Assembly (NCBI GenBank): GCA_030706605.1
Contig: JAUZOE010000038.1
Span: 1-41,955 of the forward strand
Source of the DNA: Bacteroidota bacterium
GTDB taxonomy: Bacteria > Bacteroidota > Bacteroidia > Chitinophagales > Chitinophagaceae
DNA: 41,955 bases
Reading direction: 5' to 3'
Both the position numbers and the translations under genes were made by a program. Positions 34,138-41,823 of the stretch are shown here, one piece after another. Every line of letters starts with the position of its first letter. The first letter of the stretch is position 1. Under the pieces are notes generated by a model, which was not told the origin of the DNA, made no database searches, and saw only the letters and a list, made by a program, of their open reading frames with translations.

Positions 34138-35136
34138 TTATCCCTTTTTTATTTTCAGCTTGCATAATTCTTCAGTAATGAAATTAATTTCTTCGCGGCT
34201 TAGTTGCAGGTTAACCGATTTTGCATTTTGTGCTGACTGCTCCGCATTCCTGGCACCAACCAAAGCAATGGTTATGCCTGGCTGATCAACAGTCCATCGT
34301 ATAACCAATTGTGATAGTGCCGAATTTTTTTCTATAGCCAATGGCCGTATGTTATCAAGAAAAGCATTGACCCTTTTAATATTTTCATCTGTAAAATATT
34401 GCAACTCAGCCCTATGATCCCCTTCAGCGAATTTGTGTCCTGGTTTCATTTTCCCGGTAAGCACCCCTCTTTCCAACGGACTGTATGCAAGAATAGAAAT
34501 ATTATTTTCGATACAGTAGGGAACAACCTCTTTTTCAATATCCCGCTTAACCATACTATACGGAACCTGGTTAGAAACCAGTTCAATATATTTTTGCGCT
34601 TCCTTTAGCTGTTCCGCATTATAATTGCAAACACCGGCACAACGAACCTTTCCTTGTTTTATTAATTGTCCGACTGTTTCCATTGTTTCCTCAATGGGTG
34701 TAGTAACATCAGGCCAATGTATCTGGTATAGATCAATATAATCAGTATTGAGTCTTCTTAAACTATCCTCACATTCTTTGATAATACTATCCTTAGCAGC
34801 GTACTTATAAATGTCAATATTATTGCCCTGGTCATCCTTACTTTTAAAGCCGAGATTGCCTTTTGCAATATCCCAGCGCATACCATATTTTGTGAGTATC
34901 TGCACTTTATCCCTTGGTAAATTTCTTATTGCTTCTCCAACAATTTCTTCACTGTTTCCTTGCCCGTAAACAGGTGCCGTATCTATTGAAGTTACTCCCA
35001 AATCATAAGCTGCCTGTATAGCCTCAACAGCTTCTTTGCGATCTGTACCACCCCACATCCATCCACCGGCAGCCCATGCGCCGAATGTAACTACCGAAAT
35101 TTCCAAGTCTGATTTTCCTAATTTTCTATATTCCAT
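34138..35136 (-). CDS. Aldo/keto reductase
   Basis: From the ATG at 35136 the protein has 332 residues and begins MEYRKLGKSDLEIS, the usual AKR start. The earlier ATG at 35223 would add 29 residues of unrelated sequence and is rejected. The AKR tetrad is present: Asp and Tyr in SIDTAPVYGQGNSEE, Lys in VQILTKYG, and His in LYQIHWPD. NADPH binding is indicated by ALVGARNAEQ near the C-terminus. It would reduce an aldehyde or ketosugar in the cytosol. It shares strand with the TIM-barrel gene but is separated from it by 142 bases and a hairpin, so co-transcription is uncertain. Confidence 0.93.
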   Translation of the reverse strand: MEYRKLGKSDLEISVVTFGAWAAGGWMWGGTDRKEAVEAIQAAYDLGVTSIDTAPVYGQGNSEEIVGEAIRNLPRDKVQILTKYGMRWDIAKGNLGFKSKDDQGNNIDIYKYAAKDSIIKECEDSLRRLNTDYIDLYQIHWPDVTTPIEETMETVGQLIKQGKVRCAGVCNYNAEQLKEAQKYIELVSNQVPYSMVKRDIEKEVVPYCIENNISILAYSPLERGVLTGKMKPGHKFAEGDHRAELQYFTDENIKRVNAFLDNIRPLAIEKNSALSQLVIRWTVDQPGITIALVGARNAEQSAQNAKSVNLQLSREEINFITEELCKLKIKKG

Positions 35137-35627
35137 AATCGGATTTTTATACTTAAAAAATAATTTTATATTCAATATTAATTTTGTTCCACATCCTAAC
35201 CAGCAATGCAAAGTAAATGCCATTACAACAAGTAAACAAGGACTTAGCTAATTAAAAGCCACTCAAAAATTGCCAAGTATGATAGAACGAAAAACAACCT
35301 CATCCAGTTATCCCAACCAGATATTCCCGGAAGAAAAATTTAAAGACTACCACACTGCCCGTTTATTTTGAAAACATTCAACTTATGAAATTGCCAACGG
35401 AAAAGTAATTAATAATGATGAAGTATCATTTGCATCGTCTCAATTATATCCCGGGAAATGACCATTTTTCTTTTGAGAGTTCTTTCATAAAATTCTTTAT
35501 TTATTTTACATAAACAGGGATTACTGGAGCGATATATTTAATTTTGCTAAAGAGGCACAAACATATATAGCTTGACAAAACGGTGCTATTCATTGATCAT
35601 TAATTGTAAATTTCCCAGGAAGTCATC
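35137..35627. other. Divergent intergenic region before the cytochrome module
   Basis: The 491 bases (404 beyond the open frame of the neighbour) hold no supported gene. The end has AGGA at 35615-35618, a rare good ribosome site for the cytochrome gene. TTGACA at 35572-35577 looks like a classical -35 but has no TATAAT-like partner. No TAnnTTTG box with -33 partner is seen. Confidence 0.5.
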
Positions 35628-36668
35628 ATGAAGGAAAATCGTAACCGAACAAAAATTATATTCAGGGTAGCATTAATTGTTTTCCTGGCAATCGCTATTG
35701 TTTGGATATTCATTGAACAGATCAATAAGAATTCAGGAAGCCCTAATGATAATAATAAAGAGGTATCAACAATTGAAAAGCAAAATAAGGAGGATACACA
35801 GGATCAGAAACTCAATTGGGTAGCTCCCAGGGAAACTACCATCCCCACTGGAGAATCTGGTAATGAAATCAGGTATGGTAGAGAAATCATCGCTCACACA
35901 GCACTCTATTTAGGACCTAAAGGAAAAGTTGCTACTATTTCTAATGGGATGAATTGTCAGAACTGTCATAATCAGGCCGGCACTAAATCATTTGGTTTTA
36001 ATTTTTCTGCAGTAGCAGCTACTTATCCCCAGTTTAGAAAACGCTCTGAATCATGGGTTTCTATTGCAGAAAGGATAAATTCCTGTTTTAACCGAAGCCT
36101 TAACGGACAGTCGCTTGATACTACCAGCAAGGAAATGAAAGCAATGATTGCCTATATGAAATGGCTTGGCAAGGATGTTCCCAACAATCTAAAACCTGTA
36201 AATGCAGGTGTTGTTAAGTTGGCATATTTAGATCGGGCAGCTAATCCCGTTAAAGGTAAGATAGTTTATGCAACCTGCCAGGTGTGTCATGGACAGGATG
36301 GACAGGGACATCTGAACGATACGGGAACGGAATATATTTTTCCACCCTTATGGGGGAAACACAGTTATAATGATGGAGCAGGACTTTACCGTTTGGGAAA
36401 TTTTGCCAGTTTTGTAAAAGGCAATATGCCTTTTGGTACCACTTATAAACATCCTGTTTTAACTGATGAAGAAGCCTGGGATGTAGCTGCCTATGTAAAT
36501 TCGCAACCACGACCACACAAAAATCAATCTAAAGATTATTCAATAATTGCTGATAAGCCTATTGATTTTCCTTTTGGTCCCTATGCCGATAATTTTAGTG
36601 AAATACAACATAAATTTGGACCTTTTGAACCTATTCTATCAGCAAAAAAGTCAATTATTGAAAAATAA
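35628..36668 (+). CDS. Di-heme cytochrome c, TsdA-like (thiosulfate dehydrogenase/tetrathionate reductase)
   Basis: The 346-residue protein has one N-terminal membrane anchor (about 11-29) and a hydrophilic linker, then two c-heme sites CQNCH (110-114) and CQVCH (217-221). Between them lies ERINSCFNRSLNG, where Cys153 matches the cysteine axial ligand that marks heme 1 of TsdA enzymes. After heme 2, KGNMPFG has Asn266-Met267, like the Asn-Met pair I recall for Campylobacter TsdA and unlike the Lys-Met of Allochromatium. TsdA joins two thiosulfates into tetrathionate or runs the reverse reaction in the periplasm. It is followed by DsrE-like and binding-protein genes on the same strand. A general di-heme cytochrome is the alternative. 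Confidence 0.85.
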   Translation: MKENRNRTKIIFRVALIVFLAIAIVWIFIEQINKNSGSPNDNNKEVSTIEKQNKEDTQDQKLNWVAPRETTIPTGESGNEIRYGREIIAHTALYLGPKGKVATISNGMNCQNCHNQAGTKSFGFNFSAVAATYPQFRKRSESWVSIAERINSCFNRSLNGQSLDTTSKEMKAMIAYMKWLGKDVPNNLKPVNAGVVKLAYLDRAANPVKGKIVYATCQVCHGQDGQGHLNDTGTEYIFPPLWGKHSYNDGAGLYRLGNFASFVKGNMPFGTTYKHPVLTDEEAWDVAAYVNSQPRPHKNQSKDYSIIADKPIDFPFGPYADNFSEIQHKFGPFEPILSAKKSIIEK

Positions 36669-36751
36669 ATGGTAATATGCGAACTTGAACTTTTTGAGTT
36701 ATTTTATCATACTTGAAAGTATTTTGAAGAAACAAAAATAAAAATATAAAA

Positions 36752-37207
36752 ATGAAAAAAACATCTTTATTCTTACTGCTATCAATTACACTTTTTTTTG
36801 TCAAAACAGCGCAAAGTCAGTCAAAAGAAAAAGAATTCACCGGTGCCCAGGCTACTTTGAAACACTATAAAGCATTGTACGTAATCAATTCAAATGATAC
36901 AAAAAAAATTGGAGGTACACTTAGAAACATTAATAACGCCCTGGAAGATCCACGACTTAAAGGTAAACTTGAAGTGGAATTAATCGCTTTTGGAGATGGA
37001 GTAGCGGTATATGAAAAAAGCGGAACCTTTGAGGCAGCGCTAAAAGGTCTGGAGGCAAAAGGCGTACTGCTTGCTCAATGCTCAAATACCGTCAGGGAAA
37101 GGCATATTGATAAAAACGATTTATTCCCCTTCATTTCTTATGTACCCAGTGGCAATGGAGAAATTATCATTCGCCAATACCAGGGCTGGGCGGTAGTGCA
37201 TCCATAA
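36752..37207 (+). CDS. Exported DsrE/DsrF-like protein
   Basis: The 151 residues start with a signal peptide (MKKTSLFLLLSITLFFVKTAQS). The mature part has the DsrE alpha-beta pattern: KALYVINSNDTKKIGGTLRNI, LEVELIAFGDGVAVYE and a helix with LEAKGVLLAQCSNT. Cys110 is the only cysteine of the mature protein and sits where DsrE-type proteins carry the persulfide-forming cysteine. The usual DsrE proteins are cytoplasmic sulfur carriers, so export is a variation; periplasmic DsrE-like relatives of unknown role are known in many genomes. It lies 83 bases after the TsdA-like gene and 27 before the binding protein, in one probable operon. Confidence 0.85.
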   Translation: MKKTSLFLLLSITLFFVKTAQSQSKEKEFTGAQATLKHYKALYVINSNDTKKIGGTLRNINNALEDPRLKGKLEVELIAFGDGVAVYEKSGTFEAALKGLEAKGVLLAQCSNTVRERHIDKNDLFPFISYVPSGNGEIIIRQYQGWAVVHP

Positions 37208-37234
37208 ATTTGATTCATTTTAATAAATTTTTTA

Positions 37235-38152
37235 ATGAAATTCATTAAAACAAAAATTATTATTCTTGGTATTATAATCGCCTCCAATCACTTACACGCA
37301 CAGGATCATCGTTTTGATCCACCATGGAACACACCTCCTGAAAGTAAATTGAATTTTACTGTTCCCGGAGTGGATAATATCCCTGACCTGTTTGGCGATA
37401 TTACCGATCCGCAATTAGTTGTATTCTTTGCAGGTAACCAGTTTATGTGTGTGGATGATTTGATTACTGCATTTAAAACTGAACACCCTCAATATCAGCG
37501 GATTTTTGTTGAAACCCTCCCCCCCGGAATATTAGCTAAGCAAATAAAGTATGGTAGCCTTGTTGTAGGTAATTTGCGTATCCAGCTAAAACCAGATATA
37601 TATACAGCGGGTAAAGGACGGATAGCCCAAACACCGGAATGGTTTACCAGCACCGAAATATATGCGAAAAATAAACTTGCTATTATTGTACAAAAGGGGA
37701 ATCCCAAAAATATCAAAGGATTAAAAGATCTGGGTAGAAATGATGTTCGGGTGAGTATGCCCAATCCTGAATGGGAAGGAATTGGCCGCCAAATTGAAGA
37801 GGCATACATAAAGGCAGGTGGTGAAAATTTGAAAAATGAGATAATGAATAATAAAGTAAAAGATAGTTCAACATTTTTGACACATATACATCATCGCCAG
37901 AGCCCGATGAGAATTTTATATAATCAATCTGATGCGGCACCGGTTTGGATCACTGAAGGTAATTATCAAAAGATGATTGGCCATCCTATAGAATCTATTA
38001 AAATTCCGGATAGTGAAAATATTGAAGTAAAATACGTTGCCGGTCAGCTTAAAGATGCACCACATCCGCAAGCTGCAAAAGACTTTATGAAATTCCTGGT
38101 AAGTAATACTGCCAAAAAAATTTACATGAAGTATGGATTTGAAACTGAATAA
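37235..38152 (+). CDS. Periplasmic substrate-binding protein, ModA/SBP_bac_11-like
   Basis: The 305-residue protein has a signal peptide (KIIILGIIIASNHLHAQ) and the two-lobe pattern of molybdate/sulfate-type binding proteins: LVVFFAGNQFMCVDDLITAF (lobe 1 start), LAIIVQKGNPKNIKGLKDLG at the hinge, VSMPNPEWEGIG, and the C-terminal HPQAAKDFMKFLVS. The motif THIHHRQSPMRI (216-227) has two adjacent histidines near the predicted cleft. No permease or ATPase gene follows; the next gene is lipA on the opposite strand. It might bind an oxyanion, act as a sensor or carrier for its operon partners, or use a distant transporter. Ligand unknown. Confidence 0.85.
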   Translation: MKFIKTKIIILGIIIASNHLHAQDHRFDPPWNTPPESKLNFTVPGVDNIPDLFGDITDPQLVVFFAGNQFMCVDDLITAFKTEHPQYQRIFVETLPPGILAKQIKYGSLVVGNLRIQLKPDIYTAGKGRIAQTPEWFTSTEIYAKNKLAIIVQKGNPKNIKGLKDLGRNDVRVSMPNPEWEGIGRQIEEAYIKAGGENLKNEIMNNKVKDSSTFLTHIHHRQSPMRILYNQSDAAPVWITEGNYQKMIGHPIESIKIPDSENIEVKYVAGQLKDAPHPQAAKDFMKFLVSNTAKKIYMKYGFETE

Positions 38153-38246
38153 TGTCCCCTTTAGTAATTGGATTTATTAATGCATATCATCCTTTCGGAA
38201 AGTCTAAACCTGAAAAAAATTAGAAACGCAATTATGCTTGTTTAGA

Positions 38247-39167
38247 TTAGGCTTTTACTAATTTGGATTTTTCCCATTCTTTTCTTCCCAAACCAGGATG
38301 TACATGTCTTTCGCTGTGATAAGAAGAGCGCACCAACGGGCCGCTTTCAACGTAATCTAATCCGATGTTGTAGCCAATTTCCCGGAATTCTGCAAATTCA
38401 TCCGGATGTACAAAACGGTTTACCGGCAAATGTTTTGGAGTTGGCTGTAGATATTGCCCGATAGTAACCACATCTACTTCACTTTCCTTAAGATCCTGCA
38501 AAGTTTGAATTACTTCTTCTTTGGTTTCTCCCAGGCCAAGCATGATACCACTTTTGGTACGCATTCCTCCTTTTTTCAGAATGCGAAGTGTTTCCATACT
38601 TCGCCAATATTTTGCCTGTATTCTAACAGTACGGGATAAACGCTCTACTGTTTCAATATTATGACTCACCACATTGGGTGCTGCATTGATAATACGTTGA
38701 ATATTTTCAGAATCAGCCTTAAAATCAGGAATCAATGTTTCTAAAGTAGTATTAGGATTTAAGGCCTGAACTGCCTTAATAGTATTGTACCAGATAATGG
38801 ATCCACCATCTTTAATTTCATCACGATCAACAGAAGTGATTACGGCATGTTTTACTTTCATTAAATGGATTGCTTCCGCCACCCGCTGTGGCTCATCCCA
38901 ATCCACAGCTAACGGCCTCCCGGTAGCTACTGCACAAAAGCCACAACTCCTGGTGCAAATATTGCCCAGGATCATAAATGTAGCTGTTCCTTCTCCCCAG
39001 CATTCACCCATATTTGGACAATTTCCACTTTCGCAGATAGTGTGTAATTTATTTTTATCTACCAGGTTTCTTACATGTTTGTATTCTTCACCAATCGGCA
39101 ATTTCACCCTAAGCCAGGATGGTTTTTTTGGTTTCAATTCTGGAACTGCCAATATTTCTTCACTCAT
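38247..39167 (-). CDS. lipA: Lipoyl synthase
   Basis: This 306-residue radical SAM enzyme inserts two sulfurs into octanoylated lipoyl domains. The auxiliary cluster cysteines Cys45, Cys50 and Cys56 are in [12 protein letters not shown] and the SAM cluster Cys71, Cys75 and Cys78 in CTRSCGFC. The C-terminal serine ligand motif RSSYHSE is present, and the length is normal. It is the only sulfur-insertion enzyme beside the cytochrome module and faces it, so the neighbourhood is probably coincidental. It ends 94 bases from the binding-protein gene with no clear terminator between the converging genes. Confidence 0.97.
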   Translation of the reverse strand: MSEEILAVPELKPKKPSWLRVKLPIGEEYKHVRNLVDKNKLHTICESGNCPNMGECWGEGTATFMILGNICTRSCGFCAVATGRPLAVDWDEPQRVAEAIHLMKVKHAVITSVDRDEIKDGGSIIWYNTIKAVQALNPNTTLETLIPDFKADSENIQRIINAAPNVVSHNIETVERLSRTVRIQAKYWRSMETLRILKKGGMRTKSGIMLGLGETKEEVIQTLQDLKESEVDVVTIGQYLQPTPKHLPVNRFVHPDEFAEFREIGYNIGLDYVESGPLVRSSYHSERHVHPGLGRKEWEKSKLVKA

Positions 39168-39217
39168 TTGTTATAAAAAATTTTTAATGTAATAAAATTG
39201 ATTGCGCGGGTAAGCGC

Positions 39218-39997
39218 TTACTTTCTTTTGCCAAATAAAATGGCAACATATGCACTCAAAAAGAATTGCTTTTGAGTATTATAAACCATCTGGGGTATTT
39301 TTTTTGTGTAATACTCTCCACTCACTCCTACCTCAATTGCGGATACTATTTCGTTATAACTTCCATAATCAAAACGAACGGCAGCCTTTGCATATAAACC
39401 CGGAACAACTGTCATATCACTCCATCCTTTTCCAAATGAGGGACCGCCATAAATTTTGCCGTTTAAAAAATCCGAACTATCTGCTGAGTTGAATTTAATA
39501 TAATTAATAGTGTTCCCCTGCTGTACCTGTATATAATAAGGCCTTAATAAACCAGCAGAAATACCTCCTCCATAATTTCCAGTCACACTAACACCATTTT
39601 TATTGGATTTATTCCCTAAAAGAATTTGACGTTGTACACCCAGTTTTACCGGGTAAAAGAAATTCTCTTTACCATAAATGTATGGAACAGAATTAGAATA
39701 ATAACTGTTTACTTTATCTTCTTTAACATGTTTGCGTTCGCTGATCTCTAACTGGTATAAAGTAGCTTTTTTCACAGAACTTGCCCGTCCAAGTTCAAAG
39801 AAAACACCATAGCCGTCTGTAGTAAGTTTTGCCCCAAAGACAAAACTTTTTTTATACGTAATTACTCCTTCCTCTTCCTGCCTGACCATTGTGTTTATGT
39901 GTTGCCTTTTTTCCAACTGGCGTTGCTTTTTTACATCTTGCCCATAGGAATTAAAAGTTAAGCAAGTAATTAATAAAAAGAATACTATTTTGCGCAT
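39218..39997 (-). CDS. Predicted outer-membrane or envelope protein of unknown function
   Basis: The 259 residues open with a signal peptide (MRKIVFFLLITCLTFNSYG) and a basic region KKQRQLEKRQ. The rest alternates as beta strands: SFVFGAKLTTDGYGVFFEL, FFYPVKLGVQRQILLG, VTGNYGGGISAGL, AVRFDYGSY, AIEVGVSGEYY, FFLSAYVAILFGKRK. A barrel of eight to ten strands is the best guess. The final strand ends in basic residues instead of the usual aromatic, so insertion in the outer membrane is not certain. It ends 50 bases before the lipA start on the same strand and may be read through into lipA. Confidence 0.7.
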   Translation of the reverse strand: MRKIVFFLLITCLTFNSYGQDVKKQRQLEKRQHINTMVRQEEEGVITYKKSFVFGAKLTTDGYGVFFELGRASSVKKATLYQLEISERKHVKEDKVNSYYSNSVPYIYGKENFFYPVKLGVQRQILLGNKSNKNGVSVTGNYGGGISAGLLRPYYIQVQQGNTINYIKFNSADSSDFLNGKIYGGPSFGKGWSDMTVVPGLYAKAAVRFDYGSYNEIVSAIEVGVSGEYYTKKIPQMVYNTQKQFFLSAYVAILFGKRK

Positions 39998-40030
39998 GTG
40001 TTTTTAAAATATTAGTACTGTAAATTTATA

Positions 40031-40038
40031 CAAAAATA
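40031..40038 (-). promoter_or_regulatory. Possible promoter -7 box of the envelope-protein gene
   Basis: On the minus strand TATTTTTG fits TAnnTTTG, 34 bases before the start at 39997, with TTG 15 bases further upstream (short spacing). It sits in the space shared with the divergent OsmC gene. Confidence 0.3.
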
Positions 40039-40043
40039 AGACA

Positions 40044-40445
40044 ATGACTGCTTCAATAATATATACAGGAAATTTGCGTTGCGAGGCAGTGCATATTCAG
40101 AGTAAGTCAACCCTCGAAACAGATGCTCCAAGCGATAACCGGGGCAAGGGCGAAAGATTCTCTCCTACAGATTTAATGTGTGTTTCGCTAGCCACCTGTA
40201 TGCTCACTACAATGGGTATTAAAGCAGCAGACATGAACGTTGATATTACCAATGCAAGCGCAGATGTAACCAAACATATGGCCAGCGATCCGCGCCGGAT
40301 TGCCAAGATAGAAGTTGCTGTTTATTTACCGGGGGATAATAATGAAAAAGACAAAATGTTATTAGAAAAAACCGGGAACAACTGTCCTGTGGCAAAAAGT
40401 ATTCATCCGGATATTGAATTAGTGATTCATTATAAGTGGGGATAA
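40044..40445 (+). CDS. OsmC-family protein (second copy)
   Basis: The 133-residue protein has the YhfA/SACOL-like OsmC pattern: the early strand YTGNLRCEAVH, FSPTDLMCVSLATCMLTTMG with Cys52, and the resolving Cys114 in GNNCPVAKSIHP. It is shorter than the OsmC protein at 14159 and has a different C-terminus, so the two are separate lineages within the superfamily. It probably acts on hydroperoxides or other electrophiles in the cytosol. The gene is divergent from the envelope-protein gene and converges with DUF2851. Confidence 0.9.
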   Translation: MTASIIYTGNLRCEAVHIQSKSTLETDAPSDNRGKGERFSPTDLMCVSLATCMLTTMGIKAADMNVDITNASADVTKHMASDPRRIAKIEVAVYLPGDNNEKDKMLLEKTGNNCPVAKSIHPDIELVIHYKWG

Positions 40446-40482
40446 AATATTGTTAAATTGTTTTTAAGTCCTGGCTACGTAC

Positions 40483-41763
40483 TCAATATCCTGCTTTTTT
40501 CAACAATGAATTTCCAATGGTACATTGCAGGCAAAGTTTATGATTGCAATATTCATTTTTGAGTTGTAAAAATGCCTGGGAATCAAAAGCATTTTTGTTG
40601 GCAAAACCAAGATTTTCAAATTCCCTGGTGATTACATTTCTTTCCGGGGATACTTCTTCGAGCCAACTGATAGCTTTGGTTTTATAGGATTCTTCCTGGT
40701 GATGAAGGCCATAGGAAAACAACATAGGAACCACAGTATTTATTATAATGTTGTCTACCATTTGGCTGCCTAAAGTTTTTATTTTGTAATCGGATTCTTC
40801 ATCAAAAACATAATGATAATGCCAATAATCATTGGCTGCTACTGAAAACATTTTCTTTACATCAGTAACTGAATTAGCCTCTTTTATCTTTGAAAATAAA
40901 TGTTCGCTTTCATGTATCAGAACGGCAAGCTGTCCCAAACGGATTGTTGGAAAATTGGCCGGGCGCATTCTTAAAAAATATAATTTGCCATCAACAGGTA
41001 GTAGTTTATATTTCTTTTGATAAAAAAGATATTCCTTCCAGAGCATTGCCGGGTACTTTTCGCTAAATTCTTTTTTTAATAATCCTGCCTGCCCGAATAG
41101 TAATGCTTCAATTTGGGTAATACTGTTTTTATGTTTTGTCAAAACAGTCAATGGCAATGTTTTGGCTATTTCCTGAAAGACCTCGCTGTTCACCTTCAGC
41201 CCAAAGTTAGCCGCAATCAGCCACCAGAAAGTTTCTTCCCAGTGGTAGTTGGTTTCTTTTAAAATATCCAGGCAGTTCTGCGATCTCGTAATTAACCTTT
41301 CCGCTACAAGCCTTTGTTTCCAATTAGCGAGCGTGAGTTCATTTACCTGAGGAACTTGTTTTTCGCAAGGAATAAAATGAGCCACATCCATCAATTGCCT
41401 GTATTTATCTAACAATACTTTTGAAACACGGCTCTGTAATTCCAACGTTGGCAAATTGTTACCATTAGTATCTTTTATATCAATATCACAATTCCAAACT
41501 ACATGCAAAATGATATTATTAAAATTATTATCAGCAGAATGGCCATGTAAATTCCAGTGAGAAGAATTAATGTGAAGTTCTATGTTACCAGCCCATATAG
41601 TTTCGTTTATTTTTATTTTTGCCTGTGTAAAATCTGCGCCCTGGTTGGTGTTGTGAGTTCCGGGATGTATTACTTGTATTTGGTCTCCATCCGTACTCAT
41701 CAATTGATGGCTATTGTAATATTGGAATTTCCAGATGTATTGTAAGAGGTCTTCTTTCATCAT
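40483..41763 (-). CDS. DUF2851 family protein
   Basis: The 426-residue protein shows the DUF2851 hallmarks: MKEDLLQYIWKFQYYN at the start, IQVIHPGTHNTNQGADF with GADFTQAKI, WAGNIELHINSSHWN and ILHVVWNCDIDI, then a helical region with FLRMRPANFPTIRLGQLA. The end has the cluster CNHKLCLQCTIGNSLL, three cysteines that could bind a metal. The family is common in Bacteroidetes and has no settled function; the N-terminal strands resemble PD-(D/E)XK nucleases, which is a hypothesis only. The start is preceded by a purine-rich stretch; an insertion sequence lies about 60 to 130 bases upstream. Confidence 0.92.
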   Translation of the reverse strand: MMKEDLLQYIWKFQYYNSHQLMSTDGDQIQVIHPGTHNTNQGADFTQAKIKINETIWAGNIELHINSSHWNLHGHSADNNFNNIILHVVWNCDIDIKDTNGNNLPTLELQSRVSKVLLDKYRQLMDVAHFIPCEKQVPQVNELTLANWKQRLVAERLITRSQNCLDILKETNYHWEETFWWLIAANFGLKVNSEVFQEIAKTLPLTVLTKHKNSITQIEALLFGQAGLLKKEFSEKYPAMLWKEYLFYQKKYKLLPVDGKLYFLRMRPANFPTIRLGQLAVLIHESEHLFSKIKEANSVTDVKKMFSVAANDYWHYHYVFDEESDYKIKTLGSQMVDNIIINTVVPMLFSYGLHHQEESYKTKAISWLEEVSPERNVITREFENLGFANKNAFDSQAFLQLKNEYCNHKLCLQCTIGNSLLKKAGY

Positions 41764-41823
41764 CTTTCGTTTGATGAAGGAAGTTAAGAAAAAGAGAATA
41801 AGAAATAAAGAAAAATTTAATTA

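Noticed and set aside
35137-35223. Upstream ATG of the aldo/keto reductase gene
   Set aside because: The added 29 residues do not fit the AKR fold. The family start is MEYRKLGKSDLE.
35572-35606. Sigma70-like TTGACA promoter before the cytochrome gene
   Set aside because: There is no TATAAT-like partner at 17 bases, and this phylum uses a different consensus.
38785-39192. 135-codon plus-strand frame over lipA
   Set aside because: lipA has all six cluster cysteines on the other strand. This frame is its mirror.
39210-39221. GTAAGCGCTTAC palindrome near the 3' end of the envelope-protein gene
   Set aside because: It overlaps the stop codon and has no loop or T run, so it is likely a chance palindrome, not a terminator or operator.
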